DNA of 64,000 nt. It comes from UBA2334 sp964396895. GTDB lineage: Bacteria > Pseudomonadota > Gammaproteobacteria > Burkholderiales > Burkholderiaceae_C. Below the pieces are notes generated by a model. The model did no database searches. It was not told where the DNA came from and saw only the letters and a list, made by a program, of their open reading frames with translations. Below are positions 1 to 8,185 of the stretch, piece after piece. How positions within the stretch are numbered: the first letter of the stretch is position 1; every line of letters begins with the position of its first letter. Location of the stretch: assembly GCA_964396895.1 (NCBI GenBank), contig CAYNGJ010000008.1, forward strand, positions 62,001 through 126,000, in the 5' to 3' direction. A program made the translations under genes and the position numbers.

Positions 1-167
1 CCGGTGGACAGGGCACCGCCCACCACATATCCCATGACGGGCAGTGTGGCCATCCAGCCCAACGGCGCCAGACTCAGGCCCACCAGCCCGTTGATGGCAA
101 TGAAGGTGACGTTGTTGGTGAGGAACAGGCCTTGTGCGGCGGCCAACAGCCAGAGGTTTTTGTTCAT
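1..167 (-). CDS. MFS transporter, N-terminal fragment
   Basis: Only the first 55 codons are inside the window; the gene runs off the left edge. The peptide starts MNKNLWLLAAAQGLFLTNN and continues as a hydrophobic first helix followed by a glycine-rich second helix (MGYVVGGALSTG), which is the usual look of the first two helices of a major facilitator superfamily carrier. The substrate cannot be told from this part. It is transcribed away from rsmE, whose stop lies about 40 bases beyond its start, so both genes may share one minus-strand transcript. Confidence 0.6.
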   Translation of the reverse strand, partial: MNKNLWLLAAAQGLFLTNNVTFIAINGLVGLSLAPLGWMATLPVMGYVVGGALST

Positions 168-206
168 AAGCCGCTGTTTATACAGCGGACAGTCGCCCCC
201 ACCGTG

Positions 207-971
207 TCACGGCTGGGGCAGCGCTGGGTGCGTGAGCGATGACGTGGCCAGGGTCAGTGCGGCCAGGGCCGCTGTTTCGGCCCTGAGCACCCGATTGCCC
301 AGGGTGACGGGTTGCCACCCCGCAGCCCGGGCTTGGGCGTCTTCGGCAGGGGACAGTCCCCCTTCAGGACCACTCAGAAACACCACCGCCGGGGGTGTGG
401 CGTGGCCCTGAACCGCACTGCCCAGGGCCTGACCGAGGGCCAGGGTGTCCGGTGCCAGCGACAGCACCAGCCGCACCGGGTCTGCGGGCAAAGGCGAACC
501 CAGCCAGTCGGCCAGTTCCTTCACGGGGTGGATGGTGGGCACCCGGTTGCGTCCGCACTGTTCGCAGGCCGCCACGGCCACGCTGTGCCAGTGGGCCTGC
601 TTTTTGTCGGCCCGCTCACCTTTCAGGCGCAGCACGCTGTGGGCGGTCATGAGGGGTTGGATGCTGGCCACCCCCAGCTCGGTGGCTTTTTCCACCAGCC
701 AGTCCATGCGGTCGTTGGCGGGCATGCCGACGGCCAGGTGCACGGCCACGGGGGCCTCCCGCTCCAGTGCGTGGTGGGATTGCACAGCCACCTGCACGTC
801 GGAGCGGCCCATGTGCGTCACCGTGGCGCTGTGCTCTCCGCCCTCACCGTTGAACAGCGTGATGCCGTCTCCGGGCTGCAGGCGCAGCACCTGCACATGG
901 CGCGCGGCGTTGGCGGGCAGGTCCACGGTGGTGCCCACCGTCAGGGGGAGGGGACAGTAGAAACGGGGCAT
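207..971 (-). CDS. rsmE: 16S rRNA (uracil-1498-N3)-methyltransferase RsmE
   Basis: The 254-residue protein matches the RsmE family in length and layout. An N-terminal PUA-like RNA-binding part (start MPRFYCPLP, with DGITLFNGEGGE) is followed by a SPOUT methyltransferase domain. The knot motifs are seen as LSGPEGGLSPAED near residue 195 and LGNRVLRAETAALAAL near residue 223, which form the S-adenosylmethionine pocket. Members methylate N3 of U1498 in 16S rRNA of the assembled small subunit. It lies on the same strand as amgK, whose stop is about 70 bases upstream of the rsmE start. No strong Shine-Dalgarno sequence is visible before the ATG. Confidence 0.95.
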   Translation of the reverse strand: MPRFYCPLPLTVGTTVDLPANAARHVQVLRLQPGDGITLFNGEGGEHSATVTHMGRSDVQVAVQSHHALEREAPVAVHLAVGMPANDRMDWLVEKATELGVASIQPLMTAHSVLRLKGERADKKQAHWHSVAVAACEQCGRNRVPTIHPVKELADWLGSPLPADPVRLVLSLAPDTLALGQALGSAVQGHATPPAVVFLSGPEGGLSPAEDAQARAAGWQPVTLGNRVLRAETAALAALTLATSSLTHPALPQP

Positions 972-1043
972 GTCAATGTATAACTTAATGAGAGCAAACT
1001 ATTGAATAAATATATGCGACAAAGGTCATTTTCATTCAATATT

Positions 1044-2141
1044 TCACATCCGACCGTAGGCAAAGCCGCTGGCCGCTTGTAGGTTTTCCACCTCGTCCAT
1101 CAGTTGCAGGAAGGGGCCGAGCTCGCGGTAGCGGTGCGCGGTGTTGCGCACATAGTGCACAAAACGGGGGGTGTCGGCGAGGTACTTGGGTTTGCCATCG
1201 CGCAGCGTCAGCCGCGCGAAGATGCCCAGGATTTTCAGGTGGCGCTGCAGCCCCATCCACTCCACCGCCCGGTAGAACGCGCCAAAGTCCTCGCTCCAAC
1301 CATCGAAGTCCAGCAGCCCCAGCTTGCGCGCCTTTTCCCAGTAGCGGATGGTGACCTCCAGCACGAAGTCCTCTTCCCAGGTCAGGAAGGCATCCCGCAT
1401 CAGGCTGGCCACGTCGTAGGTGATGGGGCCGTACACTGCGTCCTGAAAGTCCAGCACGCCCAGGGCCTGTGCGGCGTTGGGGGGCTCGAAACCCGCTGGT
1501 GGCACCATCAGGTTGCGCGGCATGAAGTCCCGGTGGACAAACACCTGTGGCCCGGCCAGGTTGCGGGTGACGATGCTGGTGAATGCCTTGTCCAGCACAT
1601 GGGCCTGGGTGTCGGACATCACAAAGCCCTTGTGCTGACCCAGGTACCAGTCGGGAAAGAGCTGGAGTTCGCGCCGCAGCAAGGCCTCGTCGTAGGCGGG
1701 CAGCACCCCCGTCCGGCTGGCGGTTTGCCAGGGCAGCAAGGCCGCCACCGCGTTTTTGTACAGCGGCAGGTTGGCGCTGGGGTGTTCGGTGTCCAGCACG
1801 TCGAGCAGGGTGCGTGAGCCGAGGTCGCTCAGCAGCATGAAGCCCTGAGCTTTATCCCAGGCCAGCACCTCGGGCACGCGCAGGCCCGCCTGTGCCATGA
1901 GGTCGGCCACCTGCACAAATGGGCGGCAGTTTTCCTGGGCGGGCGGGGCGTCCATGACGATGCAACTGCCGCCGCTGGCCTTGTCCACCCGAAAGTAGCG
2001 GCGAAAGCTGGCATCGGCCGAGGCCGGGCGGACCGTGTCCGCCACCAGCCCCTGGGTCGAGGCTTGTTGGACCAGCCAGGCGTCAAAAGCAGACTGGCGC
2101 TGGGCGTCGGCCCATTCAATGTCGGGGTGGTTGGTGGTCAT
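1044..2141 (-). CDS. amgK: N-acetylmuramate/N-acetylglucosamine kinase AmgK
   Basis: This 365-residue protein has an aminoglycoside-phosphotransferase fold. The Brenner motif HRDFMPRNL is near residue 202 and the metal-binding LDFQDAVYGP near residue 230, followed by YDVASLMRDAF. Family members next to lptD are the AmgK sugar 1-kinases of the MurNAc/GlcNAc recycling route that feeds MurU, and the location directly upstream of and divergent from lptD fits this. The ATG at 2141 is chosen because the open frame further upstream runs into the lptD start and is poorly conserved in character. The partner murU is not adjacent; it lies at 37175-38044. Annotation pipelines often label such genes only as phosphotransferase. 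Confidence 0.88.
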   Translation of the reverse strand: MTTNHPDIEWADAQRQSAFDAWLVQQASTQGLVADTVRPASADASFRRYFRVDKASGGSCIVMDAPPAQENCRPFVQVADLMAQAGLRVPEVLAWDKAQGFMLLSDLGSRTLLDVLDTEHPSANLPLYKNAVAALLPWQTASRTGVLPAYDEALLRRELQLFPDWYLGQHKGFVMSDTQAHVLDKAFTSIVTRNLAGPQVFVHRDFMPRNLMVPPAGFEPPNAAQALGVLDFQDAVYGPITYDVASLMRDAFLTWEEDFVLEVTIRYWEKARKLGLLDFDGWSEDFGAFYRAVEWMGLQRHLKILGIFARLTLRDGKPKYLADTPRFVHYVRNTAHRYRELGPFLQLMDEVENLQAASGFAYGRM

Positions 2142-2245
2142 GGGTGGGGCAGTGGCCACAGACGTTGGCGCCTGGGTCGGGTGGGGTAAGGTGGTTGGGC
2201 CGTGGTGTCGGCCTCGCCATACGATAATGCGGCGGGATTTTACAA

Positions 2246-4681
2246 ATGAGCCGTTTCGCACACCTTCCTCCAGTTTCGCATTGCACGGGTCTCGTCGGGT
2301 CACTGGCCGGCGATGTCGGGGTGAGGGTGTCCGTCTGGTGCGGTCTGGTGCTGGTCAGCGGGGTCGCCTGGGCGCAGTCCGATGGGCCGGCGCAACCGCT
2401 GCCACTCAAGTCCAGCACCATGCTGTTGGACCGTTTGCCCCCCACCGCCCGCCAACCCGCACCCACCTTTGTGTGGGGTGAGCGCATCAGCGGGCAGACC
2501 AATGTGAAAACCGTGGTGGAGGGCGAGGCCGAACTGCGGCGGCACGACACCGTCATTCGGGCGGACCGGCTGGCGCTGGACCACGTGACCAACGAGGCCG
2601 AGGCCAGCGGTTCGGCCACCGTCATTCGCAATGGCAACCGGTTTGAAGGCCCCGCCCTGCGGTTGAACCTGGACACCTACGAAGGCTTCTTTACCCACCC
2701 GCATTACGAGTTGCTGGCCAACGAGGGGCGAGGGAATGCGGAACGGGTGGATTTCCAGGGCGAAAACCTCACCATTGCCCACGACGCCACCTACACCACC
2801 TGCAAGGCGCCGCCCGGTTTTTTGCCCGACTGGTGGGTCGGCGCGAAGCGGCTGGAACTGGACCATGCCGAGGAAACGGGCCGCGCCGACGGTGGCGCGC
2901 TGTATTTCAAAGGCGTGCCGCTGCTGGCCGCGCCCTACGTCAGTTTCCCCCTGTCTGACAAGCGCAAATCGGGTCTGTTGCCACCCACCATCAACCTGAC
3001 CAACATCAGCGGGTTGGAGTTGACGCTGCCCTACTACTGGAACATTGCCCCAGAAGTCGATGCCACGCTCTATCCCACCCTCATGACCAAGCGTGGGGTG
3101 GACCTGGGGGGTGAGTTCCGGTACCTGCAGCCCGCGTACAAAGGCCAGGTTCGTGCGGCTTACATGCCACACGACACCCTGCGTGGCACCCAACGCTGGG
3201 GCACCTCGGTGCAGCACGAGCAGGCGCTGGTCGATGCGGTGCCCGGTTTGTCCGCAACGGGGTTGCGCGTCAACCTCAACCGCGTCAGTGACGACGATTA
3301 CTGGCGCGACTTTCCCCGTACCTCCCCAGCACTCACCCAGCGCCTGCTGCCCAACGATGTGGTGTTGTCGGGCAACCTGGGGCCGGTGGGCGTGACCGCC
3401 GGCACCTATCTGTGGCAAACGCTGCAAGACAGCGCCGCCCCCATCACTGCTCCCTATGACCGCGTGCCCCAGATCGACCTGCGCTGGTCGCAGCTCAACC
3501 AGCGTTTCGGAAGCGTAGGGGGACTCGACTGGTCGCTGAACGGGCAGTTCTCCCGCTTCACCACCAGTCGCTCGCCCACCGTCACCAGCACATTGGCGGA
3601 CATCAACGGCAACCGCCTGCTGGGCATTGCCCAGGTCAGCCGCACTTGGCAGACGCCGGGTTGGTTTGTGCGGCCCAAAGCACAGTGGCACCTCACCCAG
3701 TACCAGTTTGACCAGGCCTTGCTGAACGGTCGCCGTTCCGCCAGTCGTGCCTTACCCACGTTCAGCTTGGACAGCGGTCTGGTGTACGAGCGCGACACCA
3801 CGTTGCTGGGGCGACAGCTGCTGCAGACCCTGGAGCCCCGGGCGCTGTATGTGAAAACGCCGTTTCGCGACCAGAGCCTGTTGCCCAACTACGATTCTGC
3901 GGCGAAAGATTTCAACGCAGGCACGGCCTGGACCGACAACGTCTTCGGTGGCCACGACCGGATTTCCGACACCAATGCCCTCACCGTGGGCCTGAGTTCC
4001 CGGCTGATCAATCCCACCACGGGCGTGGAGGCCGCCCGTTTCGGCATTGCGCAGCGCTTGCGGTTTTCCGACCAGAACGTCGCCCTGCCCGGCGGTACCC
4101 CGGTGACAGATCGCTTCAGCGACGTGCTGTTGGGCACCACCCTGAACTGGAGCCCTTTGTGGTCGTTTGAAAGTTCGGTGCAATTCAATCCCAAGACCAA
4201 CCGTTCCCAGCGCACCACCGTCAGCGGGCGTTACCACCCCATGCCCTATCACGCGCTGAGCGCAGCCTACCGCTTGCAGCGAGCCGGGGGGCTGCTGCCC
4301 TCCAGCGAGCAGGTGGACCTGGGGTGGCAGTGGCCCCTGGACAACGTGGGCTGGCCCGGTGGCCAGGCCAACGGACCAGCGGCGGGGCCGGGGCGTTGGT
4401 ACAGCGTGGGCCGCGTGAACTACAGCATGCCCGACAGCAAGGTGGTCGATCTGGTGGCCGGGCTTGAATATGATGCGGGTTGCTGGGTGGGGCGTTTGGT
4501 GCTGGAGCGGCTGCAGCGCAGCACCGCCAACGCCAGTCAGCGGGTGTTGTTCCAGCTGGAGTTCACGGGCTTTACCCGGGTGGGCTCCAATCCCTTGCAA
4601 ACGCTCAGAGACAACGTGCCGCGCTACATGCTCCTGAAAGAGCAGGTACAGACACCCAGCCGGTTCGGTCGTTACGAGTAG
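2246..4681 (+). CDS. lptD: LPS-assembly protein LptD
   Basis: The 811-residue outer-membrane protein begins with a signal peptide ending near VSGVAWAQS. It then has an LptA-like periplasmic domain (TNVKTVVEGEAELRRHD onward, roughly residues 75-200) and a long C-terminal beta-barrel. With LptE it inserts lipopolysaccharide into the outer leaflet. Only two cysteines are visible in the mature chain, one in TYTTCKAPPG near residue 186 and one in DAGCWVGRL near residue 746. This suggests a single interdomain disulfide instead of the four-cysteine arrangement of E. coli. surA follows 38 bases downstream in the same direction, the usual partnership because SurA escorts LptD. Confidence 0.96.
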   Translation: MSRFAHLPPVSHCTGLVGSLAGDVGVRVSVWCGLVLVSGVAWAQSDGPAQPLPLKSSTMLLDRLPPTARQPAPTFVWGERISGQTNVKTVVEGEAELRRHDTVIRADRLALDHVTNEAEASGSATVIRNGNRFEGPALRLNLDTYEGFFTHPHYELLANEGRGNAERVDFQGENLTIAHDATYTTCKAPPGFLPDWWVGAKRLELDHAEETGRADGGALYFKGVPLLAAPYVSFPLSDKRKSGLLPPTINLTNISGLELTLPYYWNIAPEVDATLYPTLMTKRGVDLGGEFRYLQPAYKGQVRAAYMPHDTLRGTQRWGTSVQHEQALVDAVPGLSATGLRVNLNRVSDDDYWRDFPRTSPALTQRLLPNDVVLSGNLGPVGVTAGTYLWQTLQDSAAPITAPYDRVPQIDLRWSQLNQRFGSVGGLDWSLNGQFSRFTTSRSPTVTSTLADINGNRLLGIAQVSRTWQTPGWFVRPKAQWHLTQYQFDQALLNGRRSASRALPTFSLDSGLVYERDTTLLGRQLLQTLEPRALYVKTPFRDQSLLPNYDSAAKDFNAGTAWTDNVFGGHDRISDTNALTVGLSSRLINPTTGVEAARFGIAQRLRFSDQNVALPGGTPVTDRFSDVLLGTTLNWSPLWSFESSVQFNPKTNRSQRTTVSGRYHPMPYHALSAAYRLQRAGGLLPSSEQVDLGWQWPLDNVGWPGGQANGPAAGPGRWYSVGRVNYSMPDSKVVDLVAGLEYDAGCWVGRLVLERLQRSTANASQRVLFQLEFTGFTRVGSNPLQTLRDNVPRYMLLKEQVQTPSRFGRYE

Positions 4682-4719
4682 CCGCCGCACCACGGCGACC
4701 CCTTGATCCCTTTTCCTCC

Positions 4720-6105
4720 ATGAAGCCCATCGCCATGACTTTTTTCACCAAGTACCACCTGGGGCTGACGGCCATGTGCCTGGCCATGGTCGGCAGTGTG
4801 CATGCGCAAGGCCTCAAGGCGGCGCCCAGCCTCCTGGGTCCTCGGGCACAGGCGGCCATCCAGCAGTCCAACGAGCCCGTGGCCGCTGACCACATCGTGG
4901 CGGTGGTCAACAGCGAGCCCGTCACCAACCACGAGGTGCGCAGCCGACTGGAGCGGCTGGAGCAGCAGGCCACGCGCAGCGGTGCCCCTTTGCCCCCGCG
5001 CGAACAGGGTTTGAAGCAGGTGCTGGAGGCGCTGATTCTTGAAAAAGCTCAGCTGCAATTGGCCGCAGAGGCTGGCATACGGATTGAAAAATCCATGCTG
5101 GACGACGCCGAGCAAACCGTGGCGCGGCAAAACCAGGTCAGCGTGGCGGCCATGCACGCCCAGCTGCAGGCCCAGGGCATGAGCCTGATCGAGTTTCGCG
5201 ACAACATCCGTCGCCAGTTGACCTTGCAGCGCCTGCGGGAGCGTGAGGTGGAGTCACGGGTGCGGGTGACCGAATTGGACTTGGATCGTTTTCTCTCCGA
5301 AAAAATGGACAACCCGGGGGCTGACCTCCAATTGAACCTGGCCCAGGTGCTGGTGGTGGTGCCTGAGGGGGTGGAACCCGCCCGTCTGGCCACGCTCATG
5401 CAACGGGCGCAGATGGTGGCCGGAAAAGCCCGTGCCGGGGCCGACTTTGCTGAGTTGGTCCGCGAATATTCAGACGCCCCTGACCGTTCCACAGGCGGTG
5501 CCATGGGTTTGCGTGGGGCAGACCGCTATCCCGACCTGTTTGTCTTGGCCACCCGCCAGGTGTCGGTCGGTGGCGTGGCAGGACCAGTGCGCAGCCCGGC
5601 CGGTTTTCACATCCTGAAAGTGCTGGACAAGCGGATTGCGGGCTTGCCCGATGCGGTGGCACCGCAGACACGTGCACGCCACATTCTGCTGCGCCCCACC
5701 GCCCAATTGCCTGAAGCGGCTGCATTGGCCAGGCTGGCCAACTTGCGCCAGCAGGTTGTGGGCGGCCAAGCGACGTTTGAGGCTTTGGCGAAAGAGTTCA
5801 GCCAGGACAGCTCGGCCGCCCAAGGGGGTGACCTGGGGTGGGTGGGGGCTGGCGTCTTCGTGCCGGAATTCGAGGAGGTCATGAACCGCCTGGCCATCAA
5901 CGAGGTGTCTCCCCCGGTTGCCTCGCGCTTCGGTGCCCACCTCATCCAGGTGCTGGAGCGCAGGCAGGTCGAGCTGACGCCCCGTGAGCAGCGTGAGCAA
6001 ATCCGCCAACTGGTGCGTGAGCAAAAGCTGGAGGAGGCCTATGCCAAATGGCTGGAGGACATCCGTGTGCGGGCCTATGTCGAGTACCGGGAGCCACCGC
6101 AATGA
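4720..6105 (+). CDS. surA: Periplasmic chaperone and peptidyl-prolyl isomerase SurA
   Basis: The 461-residue protein has a signal peptide (CLAMVGSVHAQG), an N-terminal SurA domain beginning HIVAVVNSEPVTNHEVRSRL, and two parvulin (PPIC) domains at about residues 202-305 and 315-417. The second carries the typical ARHILLRP start and GGDLGWVG motif. SurA escorts outer-membrane proteins, including LptD, across the periplasm. The ATG at 4720 is taken, but ATG at 4735 is also possible; neither has a clear ribosome-binding site. The stop overlaps the rsmA start (ATGA), so the two genes are translationally coupled. The pdxA gene that often lies between them in other proteobacteria is absent. Confidence 0.95.
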   Translation: MKPIAMTFFTKYHLGLTAMCLAMVGSVHAQGLKAAPSLLGPRAQAAIQQSNEPVAADHIVAVVNSEPVTNHEVRSRLERLEQQATRSGAPLPPREQGLKQVLEALILEKAQLQLAAEAGIRIEKSMLDDAEQTVARQNQVSVAAMHAQLQAQGMSLIEFRDNIRRQLTLQRLREREVESRVRVTELDLDRFLSEKMDNPGADLQLNLAQVLVVVPEGVEPARLATLMQRAQMVAGKARAGADFAELVREYSDAPDRSTGGAMGLRGADRYPDLFVLATRQVSVGGVAGPVRSPAGFHILKVLDKRIAGLPDAVAPQTRARHILLRPTAQLPEAAALARLANLRQQVVGGQATFEALAKEFSQDSSAAQGGDLGWVGAGVFVPEFEEVMNRLAINEVSPPVASRFGAHLIQVLERRQVELTPREQREQIRQLVREQKLEEAYAKWLEDIRVRAYVEYREPPQ

Positions 6106-6893
6106 AGCACATCGCGCGCAAGCGCTTTGGCCAGCACTTTCTGAGCGACCAGGCGGTCATTGACGCCATCGTGGAGGCCATCCGCCCCGAGCCTGGCCAG
6201 CCGGTGGTCGAAATTGGGCCGGGGCTTGCCGCGCTGACACAGCCCCTGCTCAAGCGCGTGGGGGAACTGACCGTCATCGAACTGGATCGGGACCTGGCGG
6301 CGCGTCTGCGCAGTCAGAGCCAGCTGCGCGTGGTGGAGTCCGACGTGTTGCGGGTGGACTTCAAGGCCCTGGCGCACACGCTGGGAGCACCCAAGTTGCG
6401 GGTGGTGGGCAATCTGCCCTACAACATCTCCACGCCCATCCTTTTTCACCTGTTGGACCATGTGGACGTGGTGCAAGACCAGCACTTCATGCTGCAAAAA
6501 GAGGTGATTGACCGCATGGTGGCCAAGCCGTCCACCTCCGACTATGGTCGCCTGTCGGTCATGTTGCAGTGGCGTTACGCCATGGAGAACGTGCTGTTTG
6601 TGCCCCCCGAGGCGTTTGACCCGCCGCCCAGGGTGGACAGTGCCGTGGTGCGCATGGTGCCGTTGGCGCAACCCGCCGCGCTGGAGGTGGATTTGCTGAG
6701 TGAGCTGGTGAAGGTGGCCTTCAGTCAGCGTCGCAAACTCTTGCGCCACTCGTTGGGCAAATGGCTGCAAGCGCGCGCGTTTCAGGGCCAGTTCGACCTG
6801 CAACGCCGGGCCGAAGAGGTGCCCGTGGCCGAGTACACGGCCTTGGTGCAGGCCGTGGCGGCCGAAGCCGCTCAGGCGGCGGCGGTCCAGTAG
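6102..6893 (+). CDS. rsmA: 16S rRNA dimethyladenosine transferase RsmA (KsgA)
   Basis: The 263-residue protein starts MKHIARKRFGQHFLSD, the hallmark N-terminus of the KsgA/Dim1 family. The SAM-binding motif VVEIGPGLAALTQPLL and the catalytic motif IV NLPYNIS are both present. The enzyme dimethylates two adjacent adenosines (A1518 and A1519 in E. coli numbering) in helix 45 of 16S rRNA, a late quality step in small-subunit assembly. It starts inside the surA stop codon. Its last 22 bases overlap the end of the convergent barstar gene, so no room is left for a separate terminator. Confidence 0.96.
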   Translation: MKHIARKRFGQHFLSDQAVIDAIVEAIRPEPGQPVVEIGPGLAALTQPLLKRVGELTVIELDRDLAARLRSQSQLRVVESDVLRVDFKALAHTLGAPKLRVVGNLPYNISTPILFHLLDHVDVVQDQHFMLQKEVIDRMVAKPSTSDYGRLSVMLQWRYAMENVLFVPPEAFDPPPRVDSAVVRMVPLAQPAALEVDLLSELVKVAFSQRRKLLRHSLGKWLQARAFQGQFDLQRRAEEVPVAEYTALVQAVAAEAAQAAAVQ

Positions 6894-7417
6894 CCGGCGT
6901 TGAACGGGCTGCTCATGCGCAGGGCCATGGGGCTCACGTCCAGCAGCTTGTCGGTGGGCATGGCCTCGGTCGTGGCGGTGTCAACCGGTGCTGGCTCACC
7001 CTTGGAGGCACGGGCCACCGAGAAGGAGTAGAAGCAGCGGAAGGCGATTTTCCGGTCGGCCCAGTAGTCGGCAGCATCCCGAAAGATGTCCAGCAGCTGT
7101 TCCCGGGCTTCCTTGTCGAACTTGGCGTGCGCAGGGATGTGCTCCAGCACCACAATGAACCCCGTTTGCGGACCGGCCTTGTGCACGGTGTCGGTCAGGC
7201 AGTCATAGAGCGCATCGAAGTTCTTGCCAAAATGGGCAGGGAAGGTGTACTGCGCCGCAATCAGGTCCAGCACGTCCTGTTTGCTCTGGGCCTGTGCCAG
7301 GTTGGCGTACAGGAAATGGTGCTGCAACTGCTCTGCGGCTGCCTGCAGGTCCTCCACGCGGTGGGCGCGAATGGATTGCACAATATTGGGTCGCACTTGA
7401 CGAAGTGGCATGTCCAT
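6872..7417 (-). CDS. Barstar-family ribonuclease inhibitor
   Basis: The 181-residue protein contains the barstar signature FPAHFGKNFDALYDCLTD near residues 63-80, with the acidic helix that plugs the active site of barnase-type RNases. The C-terminal 60 residues extend beyond classical barstar (about 90 residues). The ATG at 7417 is preferred because AAGGA lies six bases upstream; ATG 7411 or TTG 7435 are alternatives. The gene directly follows a secreted guanyl-type RNase on the same strand. It should therefore be the cytoplasmic immunity protein that protects the producer until the enzyme is exported. The 3' end overlaps rsmA on the other strand. Confidence 0.9.
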   Translation of the reverse strand: MDMPLRQVRPNIVQSIRAHRVEDLQAAAEQLQHHFLYANLAQAQSKQDVLDLIAAQYTFPAHFGKNFDALYDCLTDTVHKAGPQTGFIVVLEHIPAHAKFDKEAREQLLDIFRDAADYWADRKIAFRCFYSFSVARASKGEPAPVDTATTEAMPTDKLLDVSPMALRMSSPFNAGYWTAAA

Positions 7418-7465
7418 CTCCGTTCCTTTATTCAATGGTCAAAAAAACAAACAACATGTTCGAAG

Positions 7466-7939
7466 TCACTGCACGATCAGCTTGAAGCTGGCGTAGTGGT
7501 CTTCGGTGTAATAGCAGGCTTCAGGGCGCTGAATCGCCTCACCCCCACAGACAATCCGGCGTGCACCCCTGTGTTTCAGGCCTGGTGTGGGCACGGTGTA
7601 TTCGCGGTAGTAACCCCGTGTCTGCCTGGGCAGCAAGCGCTCCCGGTTGCCAAACACAGAGCCATCCTTGTCGTGGCGGAACGATTCCCCGTTTTCGATC
7701 TTGCGCAGCACGGTGCGGCCTTGCGGCGGCAGTTCGGTCCGGGCAACGGTGGGCATGCCCATTGGTGCCGGGGAAAAGGCCAGCGCCTGGGGTGTACCCG
7801 CAGCGGTCGCCAGCGCCATGGCCCACGCCAGTACGCCGGTGGCACCGGCGGCGCACATGCGTGAGCGCAAGCCCTTGCCGAGTCGGGGCCAGAGGCTGAC
7901 CCACTTGCCCGCTGCTGCAGCGCACCATCCCTGTGACAT
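7466..7939 (-). CDS. Secreted guanyl-specific ribonuclease (barnase/RNase Sa family)
   Basis: The 157-residue protein has a long basic N-region, a hydrophobic stretch (GVLAWAMALATAAG) and a probable signal-peptidase site after PQALA. The C-terminal domain keeps the family layout: RKIENG, GSVFGNRERLLP, YYREYTVPTPG, then RIVCGG and TEDHYASF. The Glu of YREYTV, the Arg of RIVCGG and the His of DHYASF are the expected catalytic residues. Start ATG 7939 has GAGGA four bases upstream and is preferred to ATGs at 7957 and 7966. The enzyme should cleave RNA after guanine outside the cytoplasm. The inhibitor gene follows 48 bases later. Whether it is nutritional, defensive or an effector is not visible. 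Confidence 0.88.
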   Translation of the reverse strand: MSQGWCAAAAGKWVSLWPRLGKGLRSRMCAAGATGVLAWAMALATAAGTPQALAFSPAPMGMPTVARTELPPQGRTVLRKIENGESFRHDKDGSVFGNRERLLPRQTRGYYREYTVPTPGLKHRGARRIVCGGEAIQRPEACYYTEDHYASFKLIVQ

Positions 7940-8113
7940 TACTTCCTCGCCCGTCATGAACCACACCGCTTGGGCAACGCAGCCCAGACGCGAACATCCC
8001 CAACTGAGTCACCGCGAAACCACGGGTAAACCCTGAAAAATGAACCCGGGAGTGTGCCTGAATCGGTCTGAAAAGGCAAGAATTTCCGGCAGATAGCCCC
8101 TGTTGGGGTTGGA

Positions 8114-8153
8114 AAGAAAACGCCCCGATCACCCGGAAGGGGTGGCGGGGCGT
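8114..8153 (-). terminator. Rho-independent terminator of maeB
   Basis: On the minus strand an eight-base stem (ACGCCCCG paired with CGGGGCGT), with an inner CACCC/GGGTG pairing, is followed by TTTTCTTT. It sits 33 bases past the maeB stop codon. Confidence 0.8.
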
Positions 8154-8185
8154 GCATGGGTGTTGGGCGGTTGCGGTGGGCGCGG

